Both the position numbers and the translations under genes were made by a program. Below, one piece after another: positions 52,003 to 62,394 of a stretch of 64,000 nt of DNA. Positions within the stretch are counted from its first letter, which is position 1; every line of letters starts with the position of its first letter. The DNA lies in the NCBI RefSeq assembly GCF_001983175.1, contig NZ_MNPW01000001.1:496001-560000 (forward strand). Reading direction: 5' to 3'. The stretch comes from Pseudomonas cedrina subsp. cedrina (GTDB lineage Bacteria; Pseudomonadota; Gammaproteobacteria; Pseudomonadales; Pseudomonadaceae). The notes beneath the pieces are model-generated. The model saw nothing but the letters and a program-made list of their open reading frames with translations. It was not told the DNA's origin and did no database searches.

Positions 52003-52890
52003 ATGAGAGCTGATACGCCCCTCAGGGCCATCGCATGCTTTGACGCGGTCATGCGCACCGGCAGCGTCAGCCTTGCTGCAAGCCAGTTGTTCGTAACGCC
52101 GGGAGCGGTAGGGCAACAGATTCGCAAGCTGGAAGGTTGGCTAGGAACGCCACTGTTCATACGCAATGTGCGCAGGCTGCAACCCACGGCGCAGGCGCTG
52201 AGCTACTGGGAGCAGGTCAAGCCGGCGCTTCGCCAGCTGGAGACCGCCAACCTGGCCGTGCGGGTTCTTAGAGACAGGCAGGTACGGCTAAGCTTGCCGC
52301 CGGCATTCGCTAACTCCTGGTTCGCAAAGCGGATGCCATTGTTCATGGAGCGGCATCCAGAGGTGCAGCTGCACCTGAGCGCATCCACCGATAAAGTGGA
52401 TTTCCATGACGCTAGCTGCGACCTGGCGGTGCGGCATTTCGATGGACATAGCAGTGACGTGAATGCAGAACTGCTCTTGCCAGACGAGGTCAGGGTCTAT
52501 TCCAGCCCGGCGTACCGCGAACGGCTCCAGTTGCATAGCCTTGATTGTTTGCCGGGAGCCACCTTGATCTATACGACGTCTCACGCTCACTGGGCTCAAT
52601 GGCTATCATCGGTCGGTATGTCCGCCGATAGCTTTTCCAGCAGCCTCAAGTTCGATCAGTCTGAGCTGGCAATCGACGCGGCGCGTCGCGATCAAGGTTT
52701 AGTGCTCACCAGCCCTTGGCTGGTTGAGGAAGATGTAGAAAGAGGCCTTCTCGTACCTGTCTTTGACGCTGTACTAAAGACGGGCAAGGGCTATTATTTG
52801 GTGCAGGCCAAAGATGTGGTGCTGGGTGAGGCAGCACAGCTGTTGCGCCGGTGGCTTTGCGACGTAGCGCAGCGAATTCAAAAAAATTGA
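52003..52890 (+). CDS. LysR-family regulator (GcvA-like)
   Basis: From the ATG at 52003 the protein has 295 residues. MRADTPLRAIACFDAVMRTG ... LFVTPGAVGQQIRKLEGWLG is a LysR winged helix of the GcvA-like group that starts with a PLRAL/I motif. The effector domain runs from about residue 90. A longer frame back to 51856 would overlap the divergent promoter and is not credible. It probably controls the divergent EamA transporter and quinone reductase. Confidence 0.92.
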   Translation: MRADTPLRAIACFDAVMRTGSVSLAASQLFVTPGAVGQQIRKLEGWLGTPLFIRNVRRLQPTAQALSYWEQVKPALRQLETANLAVRVLRDRQVRLSLPPAFANSWFAKRMPLFMERHPEVQLHLSASTDKVDFHDASCDLAVRHFDGHSSDVNAELLLPDEVRVYSSPAYRERLQLHSLDCLPGATLIYTTSHAHWAQWLSSVGMSADSFSSSLKFDQSELAIDAARRDQGLVLTSPWLVEEDVERGLLVPVFDAVLKTGKGYYLVQAKDVVLGEAAQLLRRWLCDVAQRIQKN

Positions 52891-52980
52891 TAATTTGAAG
52901 CTCACGAAAATTAATTCCGTCCCCTTTTCGCGTTTGCGAATGCGTCCAACAGTCTTTCGACGAAGTCGAATAGGAAAATC

Positions 52981-53304
52981 ATGGCATTCACTGCTACCTG
53001 CGTTGCGTCCCTGGTTTTTTGGACTGTTGTTTCAGCCGTCACAGGAGCCAAGGAGCCTTGGGATCTGGCGAGTTATTGGACCCTCATCTATCCCGCCGCG
53101 CTTGCGTTGTCAGTGATTCTTGGAGCCGTGCTAAAAAGCGCCCAATGGTCCGCGGGCGCTGTCGTAATGCTTGCTCAGATCCCCGTGGTTCTGGTTATTT
53201 CTGGTGCTTCCCCGTTGCTGGGTGTCGGTATCCTGTATGCGGCCGTTCTCTCAATTCCGGCGATAGCGCTGTCATGGCTCGCCGGCAAATTGCGGCGGGC
53301 TTGA
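52981..53304 (+). CDS. Small integral membrane protein
   Basis: This 107-residue protein, preceded by AGGA, has four predicted helices (TATCVASLVFWTVVSAVTGA, YWTLIYPAALALSVILGAVL, VVMLAQIPVVLVISG, GVGILYAAVLSIPAIALSWL). It is similar in size and pattern to small inner-membrane DUF families; I cannot assign one with certainty. It begins about 50 bases after the AATTCCGTCCCCTTTTCG motif at 52911. Confidence 0.7.
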   Translation: MAFTATCVASLVFWTVVSAVTGAKEPWDLASYWTLIYPAALALSVILGAVLKSAQWSAGAVVMLAQIPVVLVISGASPLLGVGILYAAVLSIPAIALSWLAGKLRRA

Positions 53305-53402
53305 ATTCAGAACAGCGTGATGACGCCTATTGCATGATCGTTCAAGCCCTGCGCCCCTCTTCTGGCTAACCTGACTTTCCTCACCTTACCCGAGTATCCG
53401 TC

Positions 53403-53777
53403 ATGGCTCAGCCTCCCGCCGCGCCCATAAACCTCACCCAAAAAGCCTCCCTCATCGACAAGCAATGGAGCCCACGCGTGGTCGCCGAAATGAACGACTA
53501 CCAATTCAAAGTGGTACGCATCGAAGGCGAATTCATCTGGCACTCCCACCCCGAAACCGACGAGGCATTCCTGGTACTGGAAGGCACGCTACGTATCGAC
53601 CTCCCCGACGGCCCCGTGTATGTAGCGCCAGGCGAACTGTATGTGGTCCCTCGCGGCATTGAACACCGCACGGCCGCCGAAGGCGAAGCCAAGCTGATGA
53701 TGATCGAGCCACGGGGCATTTTGAACACTGGCCATGCAGGTGGGGACCGAACCGCCGCGAATGATCAATGGATCTAA
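53403..53777 (+). CDS. Cupin-domain protein
   Basis: The 124-residue protein has a cupin core: metal-site motif 1 in FIWHSHPETDEAFLVLEG and motif 2 in APGELYVVPRGIEHRTAAEG. His, His, Glu and the later His are all present, so it can bind a metal. Members of this short single-domain type include isomerases and unknown proteins. It is transcribed towards jetD (convergent). Confidence 0.88.
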   Translation: MAQPPAAPINLTQKASLIDKQWSPRVVAEMNDYQFKVVRIEGEFIWHSHPETDEAFLVLEGTLRIDLPDGPVYVAPGELYVVPRGIEHRTAAEGEAKLMMIEPRGILNTGHAGGDRTAANDQWI

Positions 53778-53890
53778 GGCCTTACCGCCTCGCCCACGGC
53801 GAAGTGCAGATCCTTCGTATCCTCTTTGATTCCTCGTCATGGCTGCTTGTAGTGCCCGCACCGAATCCCGGTACAGGCACATGAGCGACA

Positions 53891-55093
53891 TCAACAAAGC
53901 CGCGTACTCGGTGACTGGCTTATCGATTCCAGCGCACTCTCCAACCAACCAAACCTGACATGCTCCTGTTCCAACCTGACCCCAACCCCCAGTCGGTTGT
54001 CGCGCAGGTCATCGAACAACTTGCGCTCTTCTGGCGTAAGAAAAGGCAAGTCGTGAGTCACCTGCCGGTTTTCCTGGCCCCACAATTCCTTGTGGGTTTC
54101 CAGGGTTTGGCGATCCATCAATAACGACTCGACATGCCCAAACTTGCGGCGCAGTTGGTCAAGGATGGCAAAGCCGTGGGTATCAATATCGCCCCAGTAA
54201 TACATGGTGCAGCGTGACAACCACTCGGCACGTCCCAGGGTTTCCCAGCCATAGCCTTTACCAAAGATCACGATGGCCCCAGGCACAGTCGGAAAGGCGA
54301 GGAAGTTGGTTTCGTTTTCGGTCACGAACACTCGCGTTACGGCAATGTCCAGCCGGGAAAAGCTCGCGGCGTCGAGGGTAATGTCCGGCAAGTCAGCGCC
54401 GGGCAGCAGGGCCAGGGCAGGGTCGAGCACACGAAAGCGAAGTACGGCGGGTTTTTCAAGGAAGCCGTAGCGGGCACAAAACTGCGCGGTGCCTTTGTGC
54501 TGTGCGGCGATGGCCTGTTCCGGCAGCACTCGGTCGAACAGTTCGCTCAAGACGGCTCGGTGGCCTTCGATGAACTTGGTATGGATACCCGGAATGTCGA
54601 CCTGTCGCAGGTAGATTCCCGGCTGTGGGTGTTGCGTCATCCACGCCACCACCTCCAAAAGGGCGGGCCAGTGCGGCGCGAGCTCTATGGCCTGCAAAGG
54701 CCGAACGCCCAGCCAGCCGACCAGTGAGGGTTGGCGCTGAAGGGTCAGCTCAAGCATGCCGCGTAAGGCTTGCAACTCAGCCTGTTTGCCAATCAGCTTG
54801 ATGGCTTCTTCGGCCGAGTCCAGCCACACCGACGCCGGTAACCGCTGCAAGCCGATAACCCGATGGTTGATGTCGCGCCACTGAATGCGAATGCCGTCGA
54901 CAGCACTGAGCTGTGCGACCCACTTGCGCACGTCTTCGAAGTGTTCACTCAACTGCGTCGTGTCCGGCGTTTTCAGCGTAAGCCGGCGTGGCTCCCAGGG
55001 CTGCCCTGGAACCAGCGCGCGCAGTAAGTCCCCACGGAGCCAAAGACGCAGCACCTGCTGCTTGAGGTCCTGCACCGTGGTCCAGTTCATCAT
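53891..55093 (-). CDS. jetD: Wadjet defence nuclease JetD (DUF3322/DUF2220)
   Basis: This 400-residue protein is the topoisomerase VI A-like nuclease of the Wadjet system. The N-terminal DUF3322 part (about 1-190) is followed by a DUF2220 Toprim-type domain with acidic metal ligands in [11 protein letters not shown] (Glu259/Glu261) and [14 protein letters not shown] (Asp302, Asp304), and [15 protein letters not shown] between them. In characterised Wadjet systems JetD cuts DNA held by the JetABC motor. Its ATG overlaps the jetC stop (ATGA). Last gene of the operon; the catalytic residues look intact. Confidence 0.93.
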   Translation of the reverse strand: MMNWTTVQDLKQQVLRLWLRGDLLRALVPGQPWEPRRLTLKTPDTTQLSEHFEDVRKWVAQLSAVDGIRIQWRDINHRVIGLQRLPASVWLDSAEEAIKLIGKQAELQALRGMLELTLQRQPSLVGWLGVRPLQAIELAPHWPALLEVVAWMTQHPQPGIYLRQVDIPGIHTKFIEGHRAVLSELFDRVLPEQAIAAQHKGTAQFCARYGFLEKPAVLRFRVLDPALALLPGADLPDITLDAASFSRLDIAVTRVFVTENETNFLAFPTVPGAIVIFGKGYGWETLGRAEWLSRCTMYYWGDIDTHGFAILDQLRRKFGHVESLLMDRQTLETHKELWGQENRQVTHDLPFLTPEERKLFDDLRDNRLGVGVRLEQEHVRFGWLESALESISQSPSTRLC

Positions 55094-58000
55094 GAGAAAT
55101 CGCCTCGGTGCTCGCGGTACTCCTCAATCGACAAGTTGCGTAATCGGGAGGCCTTGCCGCCCTCGTTTTGCACAAAGCCCACGCTGGAAACAAACGGCTC
55201 GATGATGTGGATTTTCTGTAAGGGCGTGACGATCAGCAATTGCAGGTTGAGCTGTTCAAATAACCTCAAGCCATACTCGGCCGATTCGTCGGAGCCGCGG
55301 CCGAAGGCTTCATCGATCACCACAAAACGGAACGAGCGCGAACGCACGGCGCCCCATTCCAGACCGAATTGATAGGCCAGGCTGGCCGCCAGAATCGTGT
55401 AGGCCAGCTTTTCTTTTTGCCCACCCGACTTGCCGCCCGAGTCTGAATAATGCTCGTGCTCGCGATCATCCTCGCGCCAACGTTCACTGGCGGCGAACAG
55501 GAACCAATTGCGCACGTCGGTCACTTTGGCGGTCCAGCGTCGATCCTGTTCAGTCAGCCCTTCGCGTCCGCGAAAGCGATCGATGATGGTTTTGACTTGC
55601 AGGAACTTGCTCTCCGAATACTGGGCGTCTTCGGAGCCGGTCAAGGCGCCTTCGGTGCAGGCGCGCAATTGCATCTGGAAGTCGCGAATGTCGGCATCCG
55701 GGCTCAGTTGCGCCTCCAGCACGATATAGCGGCCGGGGTTGTAGTCGATCTGCCCCAGGGATTGATTGATCAGGTCAATCCGCTCCTTGATGGTCTCCCG
55801 CTCCCGCGCCAGTTGCCCGTTGAAGTTGGCGATCTCATTAATGGTGTTGACGTTGAGCAGTTCCTTGAAGCGTTGCTCAAAACGTGGCAGGTCGTCGCGT
55901 ATGAGCTGGTCCAACAGGTTGCGGTATTCGTCGACGGCATTAAGGTCGGCATCGAACTCGCTGGTTTCCAGCTTGTAGGCTTCCTTGAAGGCCGCCATGG
56001 CACGAATGATCTTGTCTCGCAGACGCTCCAGCGCTTTGGCTTCGGCGTCCATTTTGCCTTGCAGGGCTTCGCGCACTTCCCGTTCGGCGTTGTCGCAGGA
56101 TTCAACGGTCAACAGGCGCTCGCCCAGCACCTGAGTACGCAGGGCCTCCAAGTGGAGCCGAATGGCGTCTGCAATCGGGACCATCAGGTTGACGGTTTCG
56201 TCGCGAAGCGCGGTGGCGACTTCGTGCTTGGCTTGCACGCTTCCCAACTCCTTGTCCAGCCTGGAGATTTCTTCTTCCGTCAGCCCCAGCGTGTCTTGCA
56301 TGGTTTTCAGTTGTGCCGTCAATTGCAGCAAGGTGTCGCTGGCCGCTTCCAGCGTGGCCTTTTCATCCTGCAAGCGCGCCACGAGGGTGGCGCACTCCGC
56401 CCAGTCAATGTCCCGGTAGTCGGTGAATTCATTGAGCGCCGCCAACGCTTCAAGCTGCTGACGCAACTGACTGCGCTGTTTTTCGGCCGTGGCGATCTGT
56501 GCGCCGATATCGGCCAATTGCCCTTGCAGACGCTCTTTGATCGCCTCAAGCGCGATGATTTTTTCCGCGTTGCTCCAGCCCAGCACATAGCGGCTGCGGT
56601 CATCCAACCGATGTCTATCATCCTTTTCATGCCGCTCGCCGGCGCCCTTGATCTGCCCCGACAACGACAGCGCACGCACCTCTCGACGAAATTGTTCCGG
56701 GGTGTCGCAGCAGGCGTAATTGAAACGATGGCTCAGTTCGCGCAGCAGCCAGGCGTAAAACACCGAGTCGGGTTTAACACTGAGTTTGCTCACCAGCGAC
56801 TGTGGATGCAGGTCCGGTGCATCGGACTGCCGCCCGGAACGTACGCGGAAATACACCAGGCGACCCGCCAGGTGGGTTTTATCCACCCAGGCGGCGACCT
56901 GGTTGTACTGTTCATCCGGCACCAGCAGCGCCAGGCCAAAATTGTGCAGCACGCGCTCGATGGCCCCCTCCCACGGGCGATGCTCTTCGCGCACTTGCAA
57001 CAGCTCACCGACGAAGGGCATGACGTCTTCCGCCAAGCCCAACGCCAGGCACATGGCCGTGCGCAACCTGATCTGCGCGTCGGGGATATTGCTGCGCCGC
57101 GCCTTGAGACTGGTGATTTCACTCTCCAGTGCCTCGTGCTCAAGCCGGCCCTGGCGCAACGAAACGCCCCATTCGGTGATCTGGTTTTGCAGGTCGGCTT
57201 CCTGGGTGCCCGACTGTTCTCGACGGGTTTGCAACTGTTGCCCAAGACGGGTGAACGCCGCTTCATCCGCAATCGGTGACTCGCCCACGGCGACAAGCAA
57301 TTGCCCGTGGCGCTGCGCTCGCTGTTGGCGGCGCTCGCGCTCGGTATCGTACTGGCGTATTTCTATCGCCAGTTGTTCGAGGCGATCACCGCCCTGTTCG
57401 GCCACCGCACGCTTGAGGGATTCCACGTCCAGGCGCTGACGATCACGCTGCTCAATCTGACGCTCCTTTTGCGCGCCAAGCCGATGTTGATCCTGGGCCA
57501 GCAGTTGCAGGCGTCGATCCAACAGCGTCAGTTTGAGTTCGGAAAACCACGGCTTGAGCGCATCCCGGCAATCACGCAAGCGCTCCTGCTCGGCACACAG
57601 GTCCTGGTACTTGTCGCAATCGGCCACCAGCGGCTCCAGCAACAGGCGCTGTTGCTTGGCCTTGAGCACGGCTTCATGGGCTCGGCTCAGATCATCGAAG
57701 TGGGCGATCAGCGCAGTGATGCGCGCGGCGACATCAAAGGGTTCAAGCATGTGGCTGCGCACAAAATCGGTCAGGTTACCCACCGATTTCATCGAGACCG
57801 TCTGATGAAATAGCTCCAGCGCCTGTTCGTTATCAATGCCCAGGCGACGCCGGAACCACGCACCGTACTTGGGAAAGCTGTCCTGAATATCAGCCCCGCT
57901 GTTACGCAGGCGCTTGCGCAATTGCGGGATGTCCGAGCCAAAGTCGGCAAAGTCTGCGGTGATGCACAGGTCGCGCTCGGCACCGACGTAAAAGCGCTCG

Positions 58001-58449
58001 GGCTGGCTTTGCCCGTCTTTCATCCAGAACACCTGGGCCAGGGTGACCGTCTGATCGTAACCGGCGTTATGAAACACCCCCAGAATCACCGAGTAGCTGT
58101 TGTGGTCACGCAGCGCGACGGGCTTGGCTGCACCGGTGACGTCACTGCGCTCGGATTTATAATGACCCAAGACATAGGAGCGCAGGCTTCGCTCCTTGTT
58201 CTCGGCGCCGGCGGCCTTGTTATAGGCAATCCGTTGAGTGGGCACCAGCAAGGTAGTCAGCGCATCCACAAGCGTCGACTTGCCTGAGCCGATGTCCCCT
58301 GTGAGCAGGCTGTTTCTGCCCTCGGGCAGAAGTGTCCACACGCGTTGATCGAAGGTGCCCCAGTTGAAGACTTCCAGGCGTTTGAGGCGAAAGCCCGACA
58401 GGCTGTCATCACCGATAAAGTCCAGCTCGGGCAGCAATAAGTCACTCAT
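55090..58449 (-). CDS. jetC: Wadjet SMC-like ATPase JetC
   Basis: The 1119-residue protein is MukB/SbcC-like. Walker A is GDIGSGKST at residues 51-59 (after [11 protein letters not shown]). Long coiled coils fill roughly 230-450 and 620-850, with a hinge-like region between, including [20 protein letters not shown]. The ABC signature [15 protein letters not shown] is near 1008 and Walker [16 protein letters not shown] near 1042. It is the DNA loop-extruding motor subunit of Wadjet. It overlaps jetB and jetD by 4 bases each. No frameshift is visible across its length. Confidence 0.95.
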   Translation of the reverse strand: MSDLLLPELDFIGDDSLSGFRLKRLEVFNWGTFDQRVWTLLPEGRNSLLTGDIGSGKSTLVDALTTLLVPTQRIAYNKAAGAENKERSLRSYVLGHYKSERSDVTGAAKPVALRDHNSYSVILGVFHNAGYDQTVTLAQVFWMKDGQSQPERFYVGAERDLCITADFADFGSDIPQLRKRLRNSGADIQDSFPKYGAWFRRRLGIDNEQALELFHQTVSMKSVGNLTDFVRSHMLEPFDVAARITALIAHFDDLSRAHEAVLKAKQQRLLLEPLVADCDKYQDLCAEQERLRDCRDALKPWFSELKLTLLDRRLQLLAQDQHRLGAQKERQIEQRDRQRLDVESLKRAVAEQGGDRLEQLAIEIRQYDTERERRQQRAQRHGQLLVAVGESPIADEAAFTRLGQQLQTRREQSGTQEADLQNQITEWGVSLRQGRLEHEALESEITSLKARRSNIPDAQIRLRTAMCLALGLAEDVMPFVGELLQVREEHRPWEGAIERVLHNFGLALLVPDEQYNQVAAWVDKTHLAGRLVYFRVRSGRQSDAPDLHPQSLVSKLSVKPDSVFYAWLLRELSHRFNYACCDTPEQFRREVRALSLSGQIKGAGERHEKDDRHRLDDRSRYVLGWSNAEKIIALEAIKERLQGQLADIGAQIATAEKQRSQLRQQLEALAALNEFTDYRDIDWAECATLVARLQDEKATLEAASDTLLQLTAQLKTMQDTLGLTEEEISRLDKELGSVQAKHEVATALRDETVNLMVPIADAIRLHLEALRTQVLGERLLTVESCDNAEREVREALQGKMDAEAKALERLRDKIIRAMAAFKEAYKLETSEFDADLNAVDEYRNLLDQLIRDDLPRFEQRFKELLNVNTINEIANFNGQLARERETIKERIDLINQSLGQIDYNPGRYIVLEAQLSPDADIRDFQMQLRACTEGALTGSEDAQYSESKFLQVKTIIDRFRGREGLTEQDRRWTAKVTDVRNWFLFAASERWREDDREHEHYSDSGGKSGGQKEKLAYTILAASLAYQFGLEWGAVRSRSFRFVVIDEAFGRGSDESAEYGLRLFEQLNLQLLIVTPLQKIHIIEPFVSSVGFVQNEGGKASRLRNLSIEEYREHRGDFS

Positions 58450-59111
58450 GACGGCACCTCCTCTTCGCTGTGCGGCGCGGCAGGGTTCTCGCCGCTCAGA
58501 TGGGCACGGTACTCACTCAGGCGGGTGTCGAATTCAGACAGCCACTGAGCATCCACGAACGCCTTCAGAATGCGCCGCACCTCATAACTGAGTGGGCCAC
58601 TGCTGCTCTTGAGACGCCGCAAAAACCCCAGGTCGACGACCTTGCCGATATGCGTGTCGATCTGGTCGACCAGCCGCGCTTCGTTGCTGCTATCGGGCAG
58701 GAACACACGAATCAGTTCGACGATCTCATCGCGGGTCAGCACCAGCCGTGTTTCAGCGCCACTGGCATCGAACTCCGCGAGTTTTTTACGCAGCAGGGCC
58801 AGCAGCAGGCTGACCGGAAATGACAACGGCCGTCGCGCAATCAGGCGCGGTATGCGAACCGTCGGTTCATCTTCTGCAGGTTCGGTTCGGCTTTTCAGAA
58901 AGGCGTAGCCTTCGGCCTCATCCAGCATCAGTTCCAAACCCAATATCGTCACGTAGTCGCGCACCCGCGTCTGTAAGTTGAGCAATACACTCCACAAGCG
59001 CTCGTCGGTTTCGTGATACATCACCCCTTTAAGCAGCACAATCAACAGCGTCGACAGATCCGCCGCGCCACTGTCCATGACCTCACCCGATGCGGGTTGC
59101 TCTTCGCTCAT
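58446..59111 (-). CDS. jetB: Wadjet subunit JetB (DUF4194)
   Basis: The 221-residue protein is a DUF4194 (MukE-like, KITE) subunit. [20 protein letters not shown] and [20 protein letters not shown] are typical, and the C-terminal half has winged-helix character ([20 protein letters not shown]). It joins JetA and JetC in the SMC-like complex. Start and stop both overlap neighbours by 4 bases. Confidence 0.93.
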   Translation of the reverse strand: MSEEQPASGEVMDSGAADLSTLLIVLLKGVMYHETDERLWSVLLNLQTRVRDYVTILGLELMLDEAEGYAFLKSRTEPAEDEPTVRIPRLIARRPLSFPVSLLLALLRKKLAEFDASGAETRLVLTRDEIVELIRVFLPDSSNEARLVDQIDTHIGKVVDLGFLRRLKSSSGPLSYEVRRILKAFVDAQWLSEFDTRLSEYRAHLSGENPAAPHSEEEVPS

Positions 59112-60565
59112 CCTTGCCTCACAAAAATAATGCGTGCCAACCGTGCCTGCTTCTGCACCGAACGACCATCACGGGCGGTCGCGACCCACTCAATCGGCTC
59201 GTCCTGGGTGTCGTCGACAACGGTGGTAAAGGTTTCACTGCCCAAATGCAGATACGCCACCAATTCGGCCAACCCTTGTTGCAAGGGCCGCAACCGAGTC
59301 AGTTCGTGTAGGGTAATTTGCGAGCGGACCTGCAAGGCTTGGTGGATATGAGCGGCCAACCGAACCAAATCGACTGTCTGGTCGTTATACAACGCGCTGA
59401 TATCGATATGTTCGTCGCCGACTTGCACCGCCATACCGGCAAAGTCGGGCTTTACACTCAAGGTGTGCAGCGGGCGTTCCATGGGCAATTCAATACTGGC
59501 GGCCACGTCGGCCATGTCCATGAACGCCCCTGCCGGTGCTTGCTCACGCAGGCCCAGCGCCTTGGCTTCAACCCCGTGCAAAATATCCATGATGCGGCGG
59601 TTTTCCAGCCAGACCTGATCATCCAGAAACCGCCGCAATTGCTGGGACAGTTGAGCGACCATGCGCTGGGTGTGCTCGCCAGCCTCAAGCCAGTCGTAAT
59701 GTACCCGCCGGGTACGGATATCCGGTTTGAGCTCCATCACCGGCGCCAGGGCCAGCACACGGTCAAGCATGCGCGTCAATTCCTCCTGACGGCTGCTCGA
59801 CATCAGAAAACCCCAGAACGCCCTGAAACTACGGCCCTGGTCCGAATCGGAAATAGCGTCGCGCTCGCCCATGATCTGCTCAAGCAACGCGCCTTTGGCA
59901 CCTTCCCACAAGGCAATCCGCTCACGCACACGGCGGTCGAGCAGACGAAAGTTATGCTCGACCTCGCGGAAGTCAGCCAGTAACTCTCGGGATAACTGAG
60001 TGAATTGCTGAAAACGATCCTTGAGCGCCGTATCGTCAAGCAGCGGCACATCACCGCGCAGAATTTGTGCGATCTCCGCGTCCAGCTCATCACGGCGCTT
60101 ACGCAAATGGGCAACGCGCTTGGCCGGGTCGGCTTCACTGCCTTCACTCATTTGCTTGAGCAGCTCGAACAACGTCAGTAAGCGTGACTCGGTACCGACG
60201 AATCCTCGCTCGGCGAGGGTTGCCAACCAGGCAATGGCTTTCTCCGTGGACGGGGTCAGGTCGAATTGCGGTTCATCATCGTCTTGACGATAGAACTTGC
60301 GCAGCCAACCCTTTTCCGGGCTGGCCCATTCATTGAGGTACTGCAACGCAGACTTGGGGAAAACATCATCATCCAGTTGCCGACGCAAGACATAGAGCTC
60401 GTCTTCCAGGGACTCGGCCAGATCGGCAGCAGAAACAGTCCGAACATTGGTCGCGACAAAAACACGATGTAAAAAACTCGCAACCAGCGGCCCATGGTCC
60501 GAACGCAAAAGGCGCCAAGCCGGATGGTGCGTGCGCAAGCTTTCAAGGGTGGCGTAATCCATCAC
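59108..60565 (-). CDS. jetA: Wadjet subunit JetA (DUF3375)
   Basis: The 485-residue protein is a DUF3375 (MukF-like kleisin) subunit, starting MMDYATLESLRTHHPAWRLL, with FLHRVFVATNVRTVSAADLA and the helical middle HLRKRRDELDAEIAQILRGD. It is the first gene of the operon jetABCD, which is all on the minus strand with ATGA overlaps. About 250 bases upstream contain no other gene and should hold the promoter. DUF3375 with DUF4194 and DUF3322/DUF2220 defines type I Wadjet. Confidence 0.94.
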   Translation of the reverse strand: MMDYATLESLRTHHPAWRLLRSDHGPLVASFLHRVFVATNVRTVSAADLAESLEDELYVLRRQLDDDVFPKSALQYLNEWASPEKGWLRKFYRQDDDEPQFDLTPSTEKAIAWLATLAERGFVGTESRLLTLFELLKQMSEGSEADPAKRVAHLRKRRDELDAEIAQILRGDVPLLDDTALKDRFQQFTQLSRELLADFREVEHNFRLLDRRVRERIALWEGAKGALLEQIMGERDAISDSDQGRSFRAFWGFLMSSSRQEELTRMLDRVLALAPVMELKPDIRTRRVHYDWLEAGEHTQRMVAQLSQQLRRFLDDQVWLENRRIMDILHGVEAKALGLREQAPAGAFMDMADVAASIELPMERPLHTLSVKPDFAGMAVQVGDEHIDISALYNDQTVDLVRLAAHIHQALQVRSQITLHELTRLRPLQQGLAELVAYLHLGSETFTTVVDDTQDEPIEWVATARDGRSVQKQARLARIIFVRQG

Positions 60566-60816
60566 TCACCGATTTGCAGGGTTGATCAGCGGGTAACAGT
60601 GGCGGGAATTATGAACTTTTTCCACCCTTTAGTAGCGTAACTAGCCGAATGGATAGGTATGGCTAAGCTGGCGGGAGAGATGCGTACTGTGGGTTCACGT
60701 TCAAAGTTGTAAGGCGAAGGGTACGCAAGCCAAACGGCTCACAACATCGGGGGTCTTTTGTTTCCCGCGCAGAACAGTGATCATCGCCCTCCCCCAAAGC
60801 CCCAGGAACCAAAAGC

Positions 60817-61146
60817 ATGGAATTGACGCTGGAAGCGGTTACGCTCTTTGCACTGAAATTGGCGCACGAGACGGACGGCGGCAGCCCGGTTTTGCGGGAT
60901 GATCTGGTGATGCAAGCGTATGACCGCGAGGTCTTTGGGTTGTTGGTGCGCCAGGGGGATTTGGCGGGGATCCGGTTGAAGCTCGATGAGTGCCTGACGC
61001 TGGCACTCGAATCACTGGGCGGCGCAACGACCGTGATGGGACGCGAGCTGCAACGGCTCGCGCTGCACGTGCGCCAGGCGCCGACACTGGAAGCCCTCAA
61101 TGCCCCGCTCGATGCACTCAAGGATTACCTGAAGGCCATCCTGTAA
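60817..61146 (+). CDS. Small hypothetical protein
   Basis: The 109-residue protein begins MELTLEAVTLFALKLAHETD, preceded by CAGGAACC. It is all-helical, with no signal, membrane span or recognisable motif. GC content and codon use fit the chromosome. It lies between divergent jetA and convergent LysE-type gene. Function unknown. Confidence 0.6.
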   Translation: MELTLEAVTLFALKLAHETDGGSPVLRDDLVMQAYDREVFGLLVRQGDLAGIRLKLDECLTLALESLGGATTVMGRELQRLALHVRQAPTLEALNAPLDALKDYLKAIL

Positions 61147-61153
61147 CCCGCGG

Positions 61154-61789
61154 TTACCGCCGCCCTTCCACCGCCATCCGCACCGCCAACCCCATCAGCA
61201 CCGAGCCCATCAGCCAGCGCTGCACCACCTGCCACCCCGGCCGGGTGACGAAAAACACGGCGATGGACCCCGCCAGGGCGGCGATCACCGCATTCACGCT
61301 CACGCTGATAAGAATCTGCGTGAAGCCCAGCACCAGGGATTGCATCAGCACACTGCCCTGGCCGCTCGGGTCGATGAACTGGGGCAGCAACGACAAATAC
61401 ATCACCGCTACCTTGGGGTTCAGCAGGTTGGTCACCAGGCCCATGGTGAACAGTTTACGCGGGCTGTCCTGGGGCAGGCGCTGCACCTGGAACGGCGAAC
61501 GGCCACCCGGCTTGACCGCCTGCCAGGCCAGATAGGCCAGGTACAGCGCCCCGCCAAACCGCAGCGCGTCATAGGCGAAGGGCACCGCCATCACCAACGC
61601 GGTAATCCCCAAGGCCGCGCACAGCATGTAAACCAGAAAGCCCAACGCCACGCCGCCCAGGGAAATAAACCCGGCCGCGCGCCCCTGGCAGATCGACCGT
61701 GAAATGAGGTAAATCATGTTCGGGCCGGGCGTCAGCACCATGCCGAGGGATATCAGCGCATAGGCAATCCAGCTGGACAGTTCAGGCAT
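61154..61789 (-). CDS. LysE/RhtB-family amino-acid exporter
   Basis: The 211-residue protein has six predicted spans and the family start MPELSSWIAYALISLGMVLT followed by PGPNMIYLISRS. GFISLGGVALGFLVYMLCAA and LGFTQILISVSVNAVIAALA are typical spans. Members export homoserine, threonine, lysine or related compounds; the substrate is not clear. Single gene. Confidence 0.92.
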   Translation of the reverse strand: MPELSSWIAYALISLGMVLTPGPNMIYLISRSICQGRAAGFISLGGVALGFLVYMLCAALGITALVMAVPFAYDALRFGGALYLAYLAWQAVKPGGRSPFQVQRLPQDSPRKLFTMGLVTNLLNPKVAVMYLSLLPQFIDPSGQGSVLMQSLVLGFTQILISVSVNAVIAALAGSIAVFFVTRPGWQVVQRWLMGSVLMGLAVRMAVEGRR

Positions 61790-61946
61790 GGTCGGGCTCC
61801 GTCAGGGTTGTTCTGTCGACGCGAAACATCTGGTCAACGTTGTAGAGTAGGAGGCCATGGTAGGGCGTTCAAAATGTGCGCGTCAGATACAGATCCGTGA
61901 TCAAAACGTCATACACCGACCGCACCACTCACCCAAGGGCAGGCAC

Positions 61947-62318
61947 ATGATCGACTTCAACAACAAGGGTTTCTTCAAACTCAAACAAAACAACGAGTAC
62001 GCCGAACGCGTGGCGTCATTACTGCTGGACGATGAGGAAGTGGTCGACGCGTACAAGGCCATGCGCGATGGCGTGGTGTTCACCACCAAGCGCATCATCG
62101 CGGTGAACGTGCAGGGGATTACCGGCAGCAAGAAGGACTTCACGTCGCTGCCGTACAAGAACATCGTGGCGTATTCGGTGGAAACGTCGGGGACGTTCGA
62201 TCTGGATTCGGAGTTGGAGATTTACTTTTCGTCGTTGGGGAAAGTGAAGTTTGAGTTCACGGGGAAGACTTCGATTGTCGAAATATCCCGGTTGATTTCC
62301 AAGCACTTGCTGACTTGA
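61947..62318 (+). CDS. Bacterial PH-domain protein
   Basis: The 123-residue protein starts MIDFNNKGFFKLKQNNEYAE after AAGGGCAGG; an upstream in-frame start at 61857 is not conserved-looking. It shows a bacterial pleckstrin-homology fold of the DUF1696 kind: DGVVFTTKRIIAVNVQGITG, SLPYKNIVAYSVETSGTFDL, then DSELEIYF, KVKFEFTGKTSIVEISRLI. Its role is unknown. It ends at a strong terminator. Confidence 0.85.
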   Translation: MIDFNNKGFFKLKQNNEYAERVASLLLDDEEVVDAYKAMRDGVVFTTKRIIAVNVQGITGSKKDFTSLPYKNIVAYSVETSGTFDLDSELEIYFSSLGKVKFEFTGKTSIVEISRLISKHLLT

Positions 62319-62327
62319 TCAGCGGAT

Positions 62328-62357
62328 AAAAAAGACCTTGGCGTCCCAAGGTCTTTT
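62328..62357 (+). terminator. Terminator of the PH-domain gene
   Basis: AAAAAAGACCTTGG and CCAAGGTCTTTTT form a stem around CGTC, 10 bases after the stop. It resembles the tRNA-Leu terminator at 40833. Confidence 0.9.
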
Positions 62358-62394
62358 TACTGCTCACACGGTTTAAACGGATTTACCCCGATCA

